Positions 19,063 through 29,183 of a stretch of DNA of 64,000 bases are shown one piece after another. The stretch covers positions 1 to 64,000 of the forward strand of contig NZ_CP019728.1 in the NCBI RefSeq assembly GCF_002005405.1, in the 5' to 3' direction. This stretch comes from Jeotgalibaca dankookensis (GTDB lineage Bacteria > Bacillota > Bacilli > Lactobacillales > Aerococcaceae). Below the pieces are notes generated by a model. That model made no database searches and was not told where the DNA came from. It saw only the letters and a program-made list of their open reading frames with translations. Position 1 is the first letter of the stretch. Each line of letters opens with the position of its first letter. Made by a program: the position numbers and the translations under genes.

Positions 19063-19811
19063 CTAAAATAAATGTTTCAAATTTGGATCTCTGGTACTCA
19101 GACTTCCAAGCACTAAAGGATTTAGACTTAAATATTCAAGAGAACGAAATTACAGCATTAATTGGACCTTCTGGATGTGGGAAATCAACTTTTTTAAAAT
19201 CTTTAAACCGTATGAACGATTTAATCCCAGGCTGTCGAATTGAAGGAGAAATTTTATTAGACGGCCAAGATATCTATGCAAATGATTATGATGTCAATCT
19301 CTTACGCAAACGAGTCGGAATGGTTTTTCAACATCCCAATCCTTTTCCTATGAGCATTTATGACAACATTGCTTATGGTCCAAGAACCCATGGTGTAAAA
19401 GACAAAAAAACCTTGGATGAGATTGTAGAACGTAGCTTAAAAGGCGCTGCTATCTGGGATGAGGTAAAAGACCAGTTAAACAAAAACGCATTACGTATAT
19501 CAGGAGGGCAACAACAAAGGATTTGTATTGCGCGTGCACTAGCAGTTGAGCCAGAAGTTTTACTGATGGATGAGCCAACCTCGGCATTGGACCCGGTTTC
19601 AACCGCTAAAATTGAAGACTTGGTTCAAGACTTAAAAGGGGAATATACGATTATTATGGTGACACATAACATGCAACAAGCTGCTCGTGTTTCCGATAAG
19701 ACGGTATTTTTCCTCGCGGGTGAAATCATCGAATTTGGCAATACTACTGAAATATTTTCTAATCCAAAAGATAAACGTACAGAGGACTATGTATCAGGAA
19801 GATTTGGGTAA
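19059..19811 (+). CDS. pstB: PstB, phosphate ABC ATPase
   Basis: This 250-residue ATPase powers the Pst transporter. It has Walker A GPSGCGKS, the PstB-specific [15 protein letters not shown], the signature [15 protein letters not shown] and Walker [13 protein letters not shown]. Many Lactobacillales carry two pstB genes in tandem; only one is present here. Confidence 0.96.
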   Translation: MTKINVSNLDLWYSDFQALKDLDLNIQENEITALIGPSGCGKSTFLKSLNRMNDLIPGCRIEGEILLDGQDIYANDYDVNLLRKRVGMVFQHPNPFPMSIYDNIAYGPRTHGVKDKKTLDEIVERSLKGAAIWDEVKDQLNKNALRISGGQQQRICIARALAVEPEVLLMDEPTSALDPVSTAKIEDLVQDLKGEYTIIMVTHNMQQAARVSDKTVFFLAGEIIEFGNTTEIFSNPKDKRTEDYVSGRFG

Positions 19812-19849
19812 AGGATTTCTACTACATGTATTGGAAGGAGTAAACGCAA

Positions 19850-20509
19850 ATGAGAAGAATCTATGATGACGAGCTAAAAACAATGCATGCACAGTTTACA
19901 AAAATGGGTTTAATGGTCAATCAAAATATTCTAAGAGCAGTGGAATCTTTTATAAACCATGATAAAGATGATGCAAAAAAAGCTAAAGAAAGTGATCATG
20001 CGATTAATAATATTGAAGTTGAGATTGAGGAAATGTGTTTTAGACTCATTGCTTTGCAGCAACCTGTATCAAGCGATTTACGTTCAATCATTACGGTGAT
20101 GAAAGCAAGTTCTGACCTTGAAAGAATGGGCGATCACGCCGTTAGCATAGCGAGATCGGTTATCCGAGCAAGAGAGCAACGTAGTAAAAGAATCCCGCTT
20201 GTAGAAGAAAAAATCGCACAGCAAGCAAATATAGTGAAACGAATGGTAGAAGAAGTGATGGATGCCTATGTCAAAGTGGAGGCAGAAGAAGCTTATCGGA
20301 TTGCTAAGATAGATGACGAGGTTGACGATTTATTTTCAAAAATAAACGAACTTTGTCTAAAAGAAATGATACAAGATCCGGATGTTATTCAAGGAGGAAC
20401 CGACTACATTGCTGTTTCAAGAAACTTGGAACGAATGGGTGATTATGTAACCAACATCTGTGAACGCATTGTTTACTTGAAAACAGGCGTACTTGCAGAG
20501 CTAAACTAA
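19850..20509 (+). CDS. phoU: PhoU, phosphate-signalling regulator
   Basis: This 219-residue all-helical protein has two PhoU repeats, each with the acidic metal motif: ASSDLERMGDHAVSIA and SRNLERMGDYVTNI. PhoU damps Pst uptake and relays phosphate status to the PhoR kinase. It lies 38 bases after pstB with GGAAGGAG upstream, and it ends the operon before a terminator. Confidence 0.95.
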   Translation: MRRIYDDELKTMHAQFTKMGLMVNQNILRAVESFINHDKDDAKKAKESDHAINNIEVEIEEMCFRLIALQQPVSSDLRSIITVMKASSDLERMGDHAVSIARSVIRAREQRSKRIPLVEEKIAQQANIVKRMVEEVMDAYVKVEAEEAYRIAKIDDEVDDLFSKINELCLKEMIQDPDVIQGGTDYIAVSRNLERMGDYVTNICERIVYLKTGVLAELN

Positions 20510-20520
20510 ATAAAGAGAGT

Positions 20521-20578
20521 AAAAAAGACTCGGCACTAGCTAGGACACATTTCGTCTAAGTTGAATTGTCAGTCTTTT
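20521..20578 (+). terminator. terminator after phoU
   Basis: AAAAAAGACT and AGTCTTTTTT bracket a large loop with smaller internal pairings. The long A-run on one side and T-run on the other fit a terminator, though the loop is long. Confidence 0.6.
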
Positions 20579-20629
20579 TTCCTATCTTCTGGTAAAATAA
20601 GAATAATTAGGTGCACAAGGAGGAAATTG

Positions 20630-20932
20630 ATGACCAAGCAACTGGATACCCAACTAAGCAACCAGACGGTTCAAATGTTCAAAATATTAGGCGATCAAAC
20701 ACGTTTTCGTATTCTTTACTTATTAGAAACGAAAGAATGGCCTGTCAATGCCATTGCTCAAGAACTGAAAATGGAGCAATCTGCTGTTTCTCATCAATTA
20801 CGTAAGTTAAAAGAGGCAAAATTAGTAAAAAGCCGGCGTGAAGGTAAAAATATTCTTTATAGCCAAGCAGATGCACATGTTTACGATTTATTGCATCTGG
20901 CTCTTGAACATGCCCAACATACGCAAAACTAA
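20630..20932 (+). CDS. ArsR/SmtB-family metal sensor, CzrA-like
   Basis: This 100-residue winged-helix repressor has the recognition helix MEQSAVSHQLRKLKEAKLV. The C-terminal helix DAHVYDLLHLALEHAQH has Asp-x-His, then His at +11 and His at +14, the exact spacing of the CzrA/SmtB alpha-5 zinc or cobalt site. It lacks the CxC of ArsR or CadC. ATG 20630 follows AGGAGG; an upstream in-frame start would add a non-homologous leader. No cation exporter adjoins it, so its target lies elsewhere or it regulates itself. Confidence 0.88.
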   Translation: MTKQLDTQLSNQTVQMFKILGDQTRFRILYLLETKEWPVNAIAQELKMEQSAVSHQLRKLKEAKLVKSRREGKNILYSQADAHVYDLLHLALEHAQHTQN

Positions 20933-20935
20933 TTG

Positions 20936-20949
20936 CGAACACGTGTTCT
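20936..20949 (+). promoter_or_regulatory. LexA (SOS) box upstream of uvrA
   Basis: CGAACACGTGTTCT matches the Firmicutes LexA/DinR consensus CGAAC-N4-GTTCG at all but the last base. It sits where a -35 would be, 17 bases before TATAAT (20967-20972), so bound LexA would block the uvrA promoter. Confidence 0.85.
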
Positions 20950-20966
20950 TTTAAGCGTAATCGTGA

Positions 20967-20972
20967 TATAAT
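20967..20972 (+). promoter_or_regulatory. -10 element of the uvrA promoter
   Basis: A perfect TATAAT lies 38 bases before the uvrA ATG and just downstream of the LexA box, which covers the -35 region. Confidence 0.7.
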
Positions 20973-21010
20973 AAGGAAGATAGGTATTCTTTACAAAAAG
21001 GAAGGTAATC

Positions 21011-23857
21011 ATGGCAAAAGACCAAATAATCGTGCGCGGCGCACGCTCACATAATTTAAAAAACATTGATATTAAGATACCACGTGATGAATTAGTAGTC
21101 GTAACGGGCTTATCGGGATCCGGGAAAAGTTCCCTCGCCTTTGATACCTTGTATGCAGAAGGTCAAAGACGTTATGTTGAAAGTTTATCCGCGTATGCTC
21201 GTCAGTTTCTAGGCCAAATGGAAAAAGCAGATGTTGATAGTATTGACGGATTGAGTCCTGCAATTGCCATTGACCAAAAAGCAACAAATAATAATCCGCG
21301 TTCAACTGTGGGGACCGTAACAGAAATAAATGATTTTTTAAGATTGTTGTATGCTCGAATTGGTCAGCCCATTTGTCCGAATGACGGCACCGAAATCAGT
21401 AGTCAATCCCCTGAGCAAATTGTTAATAGTATTCTCGACTTACCTGAAGGAACCCGATTACAGATTATGGCGCCTGTTATCAACGGTAAAAAAGGTCAAC
21501 ACAAAAAGACCTTTGAATCCATTAAGAAACAAGGTTACGTGCGTGTTCAGGTGGATGGTGAAATTTATGATATTTCTGAAGTACCCGAATTAAATAAAAA
21601 TATTTCTCATACTATATCTGTTGTTATGGATCGAATTATTGTAAAATCTGGTGTTCGATCACGCTTGTACGACTCGGTTGAAGCAGCTTTAAGGCTAGCC
21701 GAAGGGTACGTTGTCGTTGATATCATTGATGGAGGAGAAATGCGTTTTAGCGAACACTATGCGTGTCCAGTCTGTGGCTTTAGTATTGGTGAAGTTGAAC
21801 CGCGTTTGTTTTCATTTAATGCTCCTTATGGCGCTTGTCCAGAGTGCGATGGCCTAGGAAATAAACTGGAAGTCGATCTTGACCTGGTTATTCCCGATCG
21901 CAGTCTCACTATATCTGAAGGGGCGGTTGCACCTTGGAATCCAATTAGTTCCAACTACTATCCTGAAATGTTACGACAGTTCTGTGAAGCCTTCGATATT
22001 GCAATGGATGTTCCTTTTGATGATTTACCAAAAGAGCATCAAGATTTAGTTTTATATGGATCAAATGGCAAGAAGTTTAATTTCTTCCACAAGAATGACT
22101 TTGGTGTGGTAAGAGATGTGATGATCCCATTCGAAGGTGTTGTTCCTAATATTAATCGACGTTACCATGACTCCAACAGTGAATATACACGAAAAACCAT
22201 GCGTGAGTATTTAACTGAGCTACCTTGTCAACAATGTCACGGGGCCCGTCTAAATCGAGAAGCCTTATCTGTAAAAGTAGCTGGGCTCAATATCGCTCAA
22301 GTCACTAATTATTCAATTGATTCCGCCATTCATTTTTTTGAAGACTTAACATTAGCTGGTTCTGATCAAGAAATTGCCATACCCATTTTACGCGAAATCC
22401 AATCACGACTCTCTTTTTTACATAATGTTGGATTAAAATATTTAACTTTGAATCGAGTGGCAGGCAGCTTGTCGGGTGGAGAAGCGCAACGTATTCGCCT
22501 AGCAACCCAAATTGGTTCAAACTTATCAGGAGTTTTGTATATTTTAGATGAACCCTCTATCGGACTTCACCAAAGAGATAATAATTTATTAATTGACTCC
22601 ATGAAAAAAATGCGTGATTTAGGCAATACCTTAATTGTCGTCGAACATGACGAAGAAACTATGCTTCAAGCAGATTACCTAATTGATATTGGCCCGGGTG
22701 CGGGTGAAGAGGGCGGACAGATTGTCGCTGCGGGCAAACCGAAAGACGTTATGAAAAATAAAAAATCCATTACAGGCCAGTATTTATCAGGAAAAACTTA
22801 TATTAAGCTTCCTGAAGCGAGACGTACAGAAGATCGTGGCGCCATTTTAATCGAAGGTGCAGAAGAAAATAACTTAAAAAACATTGATGTTTCTTTTCCA
22901 ATTGGACGTTTTATTGCTGTTACCGGCGTTTCAGGTTCAGGAAAAAGTTCCTTAGTCAATCGTATTTTAAAACCAGCCTTATCCAGAGAATTAACGCGAA
23001 CAAAAGATAAACCGGGTAGATTCAAACAAATTTCTGGCTACCAAGATTTGGAAAAAGTCATTAGTATCGATCAAAGTCCTATTGGACGAACACCACGTAG
23101 TAATCCAGCCACTTACACGAGTGTCTTTGATGATATTAGAGACTTATTTGCCAGTACCAATGAAGCAAAAATTCGGGGTTATGCGAAAGGACGTTTTAGT
23201 TTTAACTTAAAAGGTGGACGCTGTGAGTCATGTAAGGGAGACGGCATTTTAAAAATTGAAATGCACTTTTTACCTGATATCTATGTCCCATGTGAAGTCT
23301 GCCACGGTCAGCGCTATAATTCAGAAACGCTTGAAGTAAAGTATAAAGGTAAGAACATTGCCGAAGTATTAAATATGACAATTGCAGAAGCGCTCGTCTT
23401 TTTCGATGCTGTTCCAAAAATTAAACGAAAACTTCAAACGATATCAGATGTTGGATTAGCTTATATTACACTTGGCCAACCGGCAACTACTTTATCCGGT
23501 GGAGAAGCACAACGCATGAAGCTGGCGAGTGAATTACAACGTGTTTCAACCGGTAAAACCTTATATATTTTAGACGAACCGACAACTGGTTTACACACCC
23601 ATGACATTGCCAAATTACTAGAAGTTCTACAACGATTAGTCGATGCTGGAAATACTGTCTTAGTTATTGAGCATAATTTAGATGTTATTAAGACAGCTGA
23701 TTATATTATCGACATTGGTCCTGAAGGAGGAACGGGTGGGGGAATGGTTATCGCAACTGGAACCCCTGAAGAAGTTGCTAAGGTTGAAGCGAGTTACACC
23801 GGTCAATATTTAGAGAAAATACTGACTAGAGACCGCGCCCGAACTGAAAAAAAGTGA
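21011..23857 (+). CDS. uvrA: UvrA, excinuclease ABC subunit A
   Basis: This 948-residue damage-recognition ATPase of nucleotide excision repair has two ABC cassettes: Walker [10 protein letters not shown] and GVSGSGKSS, and two signatures [12 protein letters not shown] and [12 protein letters not shown]. Zinc modules are [10 protein letters not shown] and CESCKGDG. Length is normal for the family. The gene stands alone here: uvrB, its usual partner, is not directly upstream. Instead an ArsR-family gene precedes it. SOS control is indicated by the LexA box. No strong terminator is seen after it. Confidence 0.97.
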   Translation: MAKDQIIVRGARSHNLKNIDIKIPRDELVVVTGLSGSGKSSLAFDTLYAEGQRRYVESLSAYARQFLGQMEKADVDSIDGLSPAIAIDQKATNNNPRSTVGTVTEINDFLRLLYARIGQPICPNDGTEISSQSPEQIVNSILDLPEGTRLQIMAPVINGKKGQHKKTFESIKKQGYVRVQVDGEIYDISEVPELNKNISHTISVVMDRIIVKSGVRSRLYDSVEAALRLAEGYVVVDIIDGGEMRFSEHYACPVCGFSIGEVEPRLFSFNAPYGACPECDGLGNKLEVDLDLVIPDRSLTISEGAVAPWNPISSNYYPEMLRQFCEAFDIAMDVPFDDLPKEHQDLVLYGSNGKKFNFFHKNDFGVVRDVMIPFEGVVPNINRRYHDSNSEYTRKTMREYLTELPCQQCHGARLNREALSVKVAGLNIAQVTNYSIDSAIHFFEDLTLAGSDQEIAIPILREIQSRLSFLHNVGLKYLTLNRVAGSLSGGEAQRIRLATQIGSNLSGVLYILDEPSIGLHQRDNNLLIDSMKKMRDLGNTLIVVEHDEETMLQADYLIDIGPGAGEEGGQIVAAGKPKDVMKNKKSITGQYLSGKTYIKLPEARRTEDRGAILIEGAEENNLKNIDVSFPIGRFIAVTGVSGSGKSSLVNRILKPALSRELTRTKDKPGRFKQISGYQDLEKVISIDQSPIGRTPRSNPATYTSVFDDIRDLFASTNEAKIRGYAKGRFSFNLKGGRCESCKGDGILKIEMHFLPDIYVPCEVCHGQRYNSETLEVKYKGKNIAEVLNMTIAEALVFFDAVPKIKRKLQTISDVGLAYITLGQPATTLSGGEAQRMKLASELQRVSTGKTLYILDEPTTGLHTHDIAKLLEVLQRLVDAGNTVLVIEHNLDVIKTADYIIDIGPEGGTGGGMVIATGTPEEVAKVEASYTGQYLEKILTRDRARTEKK

Positions 23858-23906
23858 GTGATTAAGCCAAAATTGGTCGCCTCAAATAAAATCAACCCTA
23901 AGACCT

Positions 23907-23935
23907 ATGACATTCCTCCCTATCCTTGGCATAAT
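23907..23935 (+). promoter_or_regulatory. promoter of the liaXYZ operon
   Basis: ATGACA (23907-23912), a 17-base spacer and CATAAT (23930-23935) lie 77 bases before the liaX start. The stretch just upstream (CCTAAGACCTATGAC) is where a LiaR box would be expected, but I cannot match it confidently to the consensus. Confidence 0.6.
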
Positions 23936-24011
23936 AGAGACATAAGATAAAGTTAATGTCCCATTGGCACATAAAAGAGTCAGTATGTTGAAAAATATAG
24001 GGGGAAATAGC

Positions 24012-25523
24012 ATGAACGAAAGAGAACGTATTTTGGCGCTAGTAAGAGAAGGTGTTATTTCGACAGAGGAAGCAATTGAGCTTTTGGAAAATGTTGCAAA
24101 AAACCAAAGTCAAGAAGCAGAACAAAAGCATGCAGCAACAGATTTCGTGGAAAATCAATCTGCTAAAGAACAGGAAACAACTGAAAATCAAGATGAGATC
24201 GACAAAAAGGATAAAGCGAATTTCGAAAAAATTCTTGAGTCTTTAGCAAGTGAAATTTCACACTTTTCTTCTCAAGTAGATGGAAAAACGGAAGTGTTAC
24301 AAACGCTACGCAGAGAAATCACAAAAAAAGCAGAACGTCGTCAAGAAATTACTACCCAAGAAGAACTAGAAAGTCTCACACCCGAACTGGAGATGGAAGC
24401 ACTCCGTTTGGATGAAGAATTAGTAGGTCTTCGTTCACAAGAAAAAGCTTTACGAGAAGAAAAAAGAGCTATGGATGAACAAATGCGGACACTAAAGAAA
24501 GAGCAAATCGAAAAAAATGTAAAAGCATTTGGTGAAAAATTTGGTAATAAAGAAGAATGGAAAGTAACAGCCAATGACTTAGGTGGAAAATTAAATAAAA
24601 TCGGTTCTCAGTTCGGCCGTTTCATATCCAAAACCGTTGATACGGTGAGTGATAATATTGAATGGAAAGAATTTGATTTCAATTTTAATGTTCCTGGTAT
24701 TGTAACAAGTAAATTCCAACATGAACTTAATTTTGAAAATACGAGTGCAACTATTCTTGACTTCCAACTCGCTAATGGAAACGTGACCTTAAAGAAATGG
24801 GATCGCGCTGATATTAAGGTAGCTGCTGATGTTAAGATTTATGCCAAGTTTGAAGAAGAAACACCACTCGCAGCTTTTGAAGCGCGTAGTACGATTCAGA
24901 TTGATTCAGATACCTTTACTTTCCGTGTCCCTAATAAACGCGTGCGCTGTGATATAATCGTTTGGTTACCAGAGCGGGAATATGATTATATGGCGCTTAA
25001 ACTCTTAAATGGAAATGTTAGTGTGACAGATTTTAAAGGGAAAGATATTTATTTAAAATCAACAAATGGAAATATGACTTTTAATAATGTTAAAGCGACC
25101 ATGTTAGAATTAGACGGAGTTAACGGTCAAATTACAATTACTGACAGTCAATTAGTAGATTTGATTGCGAAATTGGTAAATGGTGAAATGACAATTTCAA
25201 GCCAAATTACAAGTTCCGCTTTGTCACTTGTAAATGGTCCGATTCGTCTTACTTATAAAACTGGAACAATTAAACGTATTGAAGCGTCTTCGGTAAATGG
25301 TGCCATTAAACTGGCCCTACCTGCCGATAAGAGTGTTGAATTAGAGGCACATAGCTCATTTGGATCTATTAAGAATCGCATGCAAGAAGTGGAAGTCTTA
25401 AAAGAAACAACTGAAAAAACAAGTAAAGTATTACAGTTCAGAAGACTAGTCGATAACGAGCCGGTTATGGTAGAATTAAAAACAACAAATGGCAGTATCT
25501 TATTAAAAGATACTGATATCTAA
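24012..25523 (+). CDS. liaX: LiaX-like envelope-stress protein (DUF4097)
   Basis: This protein of about 503 residues has an N-terminal helical module (MNERERILALVREGVISTEEAIELLE), a coiled coil of about residues 50-190 rich in Glu/Lys/Arg, and a C-terminal half of DUF4097 beta-strand repeats marked by recurring NGN, NGQ, NGE and NGP turns. This is the LiaX/YvlB layout. In Enterococcus faecalis LiaX senses antimicrobial peptides and daptomycin and modulates the LiaFSR response. ATG 24012 follows GGGGGAA; an earlier TTG in frame is unlikely. liaY and liaZ follow, then hprK and lgt, the same order as I recall in Enterococcus and Bacillus. Confidence 0.85.
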   Translation: MNERERILALVREGVISTEEAIELLENVAKNQSQEAEQKHAATDFVENQSAKEQETTENQDEIDKKDKANFEKILESLASEISHFSSQVDGKTEVLQTLRREITKKAERRQEITTQEELESLTPELEMEALRLDEELVGLRSQEKALREEKRAMDEQMRTLKKEQIEKNVKAFGEKFGNKEEWKVTANDLGGKLNKIGSQFGRFISKTVDTVSDNIEWKEFDFNFNVPGIVTSKFQHELNFENTSATILDFQLANGNVTLKKWDRADIKVAADVKIYAKFEEETPLAAFEARSTIQIDSDTFTFRVPNKRVRCDIIVWLPEREYDYMALKLLNGNVSVTDFKGKDIYLKSTNGNMTFNNVKATMLELDGVNGQITITDSQLVDLIAKLVNGEMTISSQITSSALSLVNGPIRLTYKTGTIKRIEASSVNGAIKLALPADKSVELEAHSSFGSIKNRMQEVEVLKETTEKTSKVLQFRRLVDNEPVMVELKTTNGSILLKDTDI

Positions 25524-25541
25524 GGAAGAGAGGAATCGATT

Positions 25542-25838
25542 ATGAAAAAACTTACAAAATCAGCAACAGACAGACAGTTAAGTGGTGTGCTTGGTGGTAT
25601 TGCAGAGTATTTAGGTATTGACTCTACCCTTGTTAGAATTGTGTTTTTAGTATTTGTTTTCTTAGGTGTCGGTTCACCCGTATTTTTATACATCATCTTA
25701 GCGATGATTATGCCTGAACCTAAACGCAATGGGAATGGACCGTATGATAGACGTGGTAGAGATTACCAAAGTCGTCCACGCAAAGAAGCAAAACCAGTCG
25801 AAAAAGAAAGTGATAACGATGATTGGAGTGACTTTTAG
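25542..25838 (+). CDS. liaY: LiaY, PspC-domain membrane protein
   Basis: This 98-residue protein has an N-terminal PspC domain (DRQLSGVLGGIAEYLGIDSTLVRIVF) with a membrane hairpin up to about residue 63, and a charged cytoplasmic tail. PspC proteins sit at the membrane and transmit envelope stress. The gene lies 18 bases after liaX and overlaps liaZ by one base. It corresponds to B. subtilis YvlC and enterococcal LiaY. Confidence 0.85.
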   Translation: MKKLTKSATDRQLSGVLGGIAEYLGIDSTLVRIVFLVFVFLGVGSPVFLYIILAMIMPEPKRNGNGPYDRRGRDYQSRPRKEAKPVEKESDNDDWSDF

Positions 25839-26170
25839 TGGGATTCTGGCAAAAAATTGGGATTAATACGCTCGTTTTTCTCGCGTTAGCGTATTTTTTA
25901 CCAGGCTTTACCGTAGCAAGTGGTTGGACTGCTCTAGGAGCAAGTTTAGTTTTTGCTTTCGTAAATATTTTTGTAAAGCCGATTTTACACATTTTATCAT
26001 TTCCAATCACATTTCTAACTTTAGGATTGTTTAGTTTTGTGATTAACGCCTTAATGTTGAGTTTAACATCAGCATTAGTAGGACCAGGGTTTCAATTTTC
26101 ATCCTTTGGTATTACACTACTCGTATCCTTGCTTTTATCATTGGTACAAGGGCTTGTTGAAGGAAATTAA
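25838..26170 (+). CDS. liaZ: LiaZ, YvlD-family membrane protein
   Basis: This 110-residue protein has four hydrophobic segments and is usually labelled phage-holin family IV, though it is chromosomal and co-transcribed with liaXY. The conserved FVNIFVKPILHILSFPITFLTLGLF is typical of YvlD. The start is GTG at 25838, overlapping the last base of the liaY stop. Function is unproven; envelope-stress adaptation is inferred from the operon. Confidence 0.82.
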   Translation: MGFWQKIGINTLVFLALAYFLPGFTVASGWTALGASLVFAFVNIFVKPILHILSFPITFLTLGLFSFVINALMLSLTSALVGPGFQFSSFGITLLVSLLLSLVQGLVEGN

Positions 26171-26185
26171 GGATCGTATTTAAAG

Positions 26186-26223
26186 AAAGGTGTTGGGACC
26201 AAAAAGTCCTAGCACCTTTTTTT
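26186..26223 (+). terminator. terminator after liaZ
   Basis: AAAGGTGTTGGGAC pairs with GTCCTAGCACCTTT around a short A-rich loop and is followed by a T-run. Confidence 0.9.
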
Positions 26224-26231
26224 ATTTCAGC

Positions 26232-26260
26232 TTTATAAGGATGTTATTAAATGTTATGAT
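26232..26260 (+). promoter_or_regulatory. promoter of hprK
   Basis: TTTATA (26232-26237), 17 bases, then TATGAT (26255-26260) with a TGT extension in front. It lies 69 bases before the hprK ATG. Confidence 0.55.
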
Positions 26261-26328
26261 TGATAAGATGAATAACAGTTATAACCCTAATGAAATAAAC
26301 AAAATTGATAAAAGAGTGAGGGAAAACA

Positions 26329-27267
26329 ATGGCTAATAGTGTAACAGTTAAGGAATTAACTGAAGCTTCAGCATTAAAGGTATTCAGTGGAGAAGAATTT
26401 TTAAATAAAGAAATTACCTCGACAGAAATTCATCGCCCAGGTGTTGAATTAACGGGCTACTTTAATTTTTATCCATCTTGGCGTATTCAACTAATGGGGC
26501 AGACAGAAGTATCCTTTTTAGCGCGTATGTCAACAGAAGAACGGTTAATTATTATGCGTCGTCTTTGCCAGACAGAGACGCCGTGTTTTATAGTTGCTAG
26601 GCGGATAGAGCCACCTATTGAACTGGTAAAAGCTTGTCAAGAAGCAGGAATTCCACTTCTCCAAGCACAATCGAAGACCACACGTGTTTCTAGTAATGTA
26701 ACCAACTTATTAGAAAGTAGATTAGCAGAGCGGATTTCTATGCATGGCGTATTAGTAGATGTACATGGGATTGGCGTCATGATTGTAGGCGATTCTGGTG
26801 TGGGGAAATCTGAAACTGCACTAGAACTTATTCAAAAGGGGCACCGATTGGTAGCGGATGACCGTATTGATCTCTACCAACATGATGAAGACACCTTAAT
26901 GGGCGAGGCGCCCGCTATTCTCCGTCATTTAATTGAAATTCGTGGAATTGGGATTATGGATGTCATGACGCTATTTGGAGCTGGAGCGGTTAAGCAATCA
27001 AACGCAGTTAATCTGATTGTAAATCTTGAGCTATGGGCAAAAGAGAAAAAATATGAACGTCTAGGTAGTGACGAAACACTTGAAACCATTCTGAATGTTC
27101 CTGTTCCTAAAATTACTGTGCCTGTTAAAACAGGACGCAATTTAGCAATTATTGTGGAGATGGCTGCGATGAACTATCGTGCAAAATCAATGGGGTATAA
27201 TGCTTCAGAAACATTTGAGCGAAACTTAGAGAACTTAATCAAAGAGAATACACGAAAAGAACTCTAA
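26329..27267 (+). CDS. hprK: HPr kinase/phosphorylase
   Basis: This 312-residue bifunctional enzyme phosphorylates Ser46 of HPr and removes the phosphate, the switch for CcpA-mediated catabolite control. The P-loop GDSGVGKSETALELI is near residues 154-168 and the family signature IRGIGIMDV follows. Length is the usual 310 or so. It begins an hprK-lgt-gpsA-galU cluster; lgt starts 18 bases downstream. Confidence 0.97.
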   Translation: MANSVTVKELTEASALKVFSGEEFLNKEITSTEIHRPGVELTGYFNFYPSWRIQLMGQTEVSFLARMSTEERLIIMRRLCQTETPCFIVARRIEPPIELVKACQEAGIPLLQAQSKTTRVSSNVTNLLESRLAERISMHGVLVDVHGIGVMIVGDSGVGKSETALELIQKGHRLVADDRIDLYQHDEDTLMGEAPAILRHLIEIRGIGIMDVMTLFGAGAVKQSNAVNLIVNLELWAKEKKYERLGSDETLETILNVPVPKITVPVKTGRNLAIIVEMAAMNYRAKSMGYNASETFERNLENLIKENTRKEL

Positions 27268-27284
27268 AAAAAGGTGGAAATATA

Positions 27285-28145
27285 ATGACAGAATTTTTTG
27301 CTGCAATTGATCCCGTTGCTATTTCGATAGGCAGGATTGAAATTGCTTGGTATGGGATTATTATCGGTATCGGTATGATTATCGCCATGTATATGGCTAC
27401 AAATGAAGGTGACAAGAAAGGGATGCCGCAAGATTTTATTCTTGACCTGGCCTTTATCATGGTGCCATTGGCTATATTAGGAGCACGGCTATACTATGTT
27501 ATTTTTAAACTGGATTATTACTTGGCAAACCCCGATCAAATTTTACAAATATGGAATGGCGGTATTGCTATTTATGGTGCTCTCATTACCGGAGCGATTG
27601 TGATTGCCGTTTTTACGAAGAAGAAAAAAGTTCCTTTCATGTTAACGTTAGACGTTCTGGCTCCCGCTGTTTTAATCGCCCAATCAATTGGACGCTGGGG
27701 GAATTTTGTGAACCAAGAGGCTCACGGGAGAGAAGTCAGTCGGCAATTTCTTGAAGGACTTTTCCTACCTGAATTTATTATTAACCAAATGAATATTAAA
27801 GGAACTTTCTATCATCCGACTTTCTTATACGAATCTTTATGGTCGCTAATAGGCGTTGGCCTCTTACTCTATTTACGTCGTAAGCCGCAATTACTCCGCG
27901 AAGGAGAAGTCTTTTTAAGTTATGTAATTTGGTACGCTTTTGGCCGATTCTTTATTGAAGGGATGCGGACAGACAGCTTATATTTATTTGCTAATATTCG
28001 TGTCTCACAGATGCTTTCTGTTCTTTTGGTACTTGGAGCAATTGCTGTATGGGTATATCGTCGTTATAACTATTATCCCAAAGCTCCTTACTATACAGAA
28101 ATTAATATTGGGATGAATAAGAATAAGGAGATCAAACAAAAATGA
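27285..28145 (+). CDS. lgt: prolipoprotein diacylglyceryl transferase
   Basis: This 286-residue membrane enzyme adds diacylglycerol to the lipobox Cys of prelipoproteins, such as the PstS, LivJ and other lipoproteins in this window. The Lgt signature [15 protein letters not shown] and the [10 protein letters not shown] motif with the catalytic His are visible. It has about seven membrane segments. The stop overlaps the gpsA start (ATGA, 28142-28145). Confidence 0.97.
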   Translation: MTEFFAAIDPVAISIGRIEIAWYGIIIGIGMIIAMYMATNEGDKKGMPQDFILDLAFIMVPLAILGARLYYVIFKLDYYLANPDQILQIWNGGIAIYGALITGAIVIAVFTKKKKVPFMLTLDVLAPAVLIAQSIGRWGNFVNQEAHGREVSRQFLEGLFLPEFIINQMNIKGTFYHPTFLYESLWSLIGVGLLLYLRRKPQLLREGEVFLSYVIWYAFGRFFIEGMRTDSLYLFANIRVSQMLSVLLVLGAIAVWVYRRYNYYPKAPYYTEINIGMNKNKEIKQK

Positions 28146-29179
28146 AAAAAAAGATAGCCGTACTAGGAGCAGGGTCTTGGGGAACTGCTCTGGCAACTGT
28201 ATTAGATGAGAATGGTCACGAGGTAAGAGTATGGGGAAACAACCACGAACAAATTGATGAGATTAACCATACGCACACGAACAAGCACTACTTACCTGAT
28301 GTAAAGTTATCACCTAGTATTGTGGCCTATACAGATATGGAACAAGCGCTTAATCAAGCAGACGCTATATTATTCGTCGTGCCAACGAAAGCGATTCGAC
28401 CCGTAGCCAAGCAAGTCAATGATCTCCTTGATGAGAAACAAAAACCCGTTACTATTCATGCAAGTAAAGGATTAGAACAAGAGAGTCATAAACGAATATC
28501 GGTTATTTTAGAAGAAGAAATATCTAAAGAAAAACATAGTGGCATCGTAGTCCTATCTGGCCCGAGCCACGCAGAAGAAGTTGCCAAACGTGATATCACG
28601 ACTATTACAGCAGCTTCACTTTATCCATTCGCTGCGCAATTTGTCCAAAAATTGTTTATGAATCACTACTTCCGTGTGTATACAAACCAAGATGTCATCG
28701 GTGTTGAATTTGGTGCTGCTTTAAAAAATATTATTGCCGTGGGAGCTGGTGCACTCGTTGGCTTGGGCTATGGTGATAATGCAAAAGCAGCCTTAATCAC
28801 ACGTGGTCTGGCTGAAATTAGCCGGCTAGGTATTGCTTTTGGAGCCGACCCGATTACTTTCATTGGTTTAAGCGGTGTAGGTGATTTAGTAGTAACGGCG
28901 ACAAGTGTTCATTCACGTAACTGGCGAACTGGAAATCTAATTGGAAAAGGTGTTCCCTTAGATAAAGTTTTAGCAGATATGGGCATGGTTGTTGAAGGCG
29001 TTCAAACCACTAAAGCAGCTTATGAACTCGCACAAGAAAAAAACATCGAAATGCCAATCACAAAAGCGATTTACCAAGTCCTCTATGAAGATGCACAAGT
29101 TGATCAAGTTATTGAAGACCTCATGCTACGTGATCGAAAGGCAGAAGCATCATCAGAAAATATGGGTGAGGAGGAATAA
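28142..29179 (+). CDS. gpsA: glycerol-3-phosphate dehydrogenase (NAD(P)+)
   Basis: This 345-residue enzyme reduces dihydroxyacetone phosphate to sn-glycerol-3-phosphate for phospholipid and lipoteichoic acid synthesis. The Rossmann motif [20 protein letters not shown] is at the N-terminus, the catalytic Lys lies in [15 protein letters not shown], and [13 protein letters not shown] is typical. Translationally coupled to lgt, it sits next to galU, both feeding envelope synthesis. Confidence 0.96.
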   Translation: MKKKIAVLGAGSWGTALATVLDENGHEVRVWGNNHEQIDEINHTHTNKHYLPDVKLSPSIVAYTDMEQALNQADAILFVVPTKAIRPVAKQVNDLLDEKQKPVTIHASKGLEQESHKRISVILEEEISKEKHSGIVVLSGPSHAEEVAKRDITTITAASLYPFAAQFVQKLFMNHYFRVYTNQDVIGVEFGAALKNIIAVGAGALVGLGYGDNAKAALITRGLAEISRLGIAFGADPITFIGLSGVGDLVVTATSVHSRNWRTGNLIGKGVPLDKVLADMGMVVEGVQTTKAAYELAQEKNIEMPITKAIYQVLYEDAQVDQVIEDLMLRDRKAEASSENMGEEE

Positions 29180-29183
29180 GTGA

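Noticed and set aside
23890-23912. LiaR binding box before liaX
   Set aside because: The position is right, but I could not match a reliable consensus by eye.
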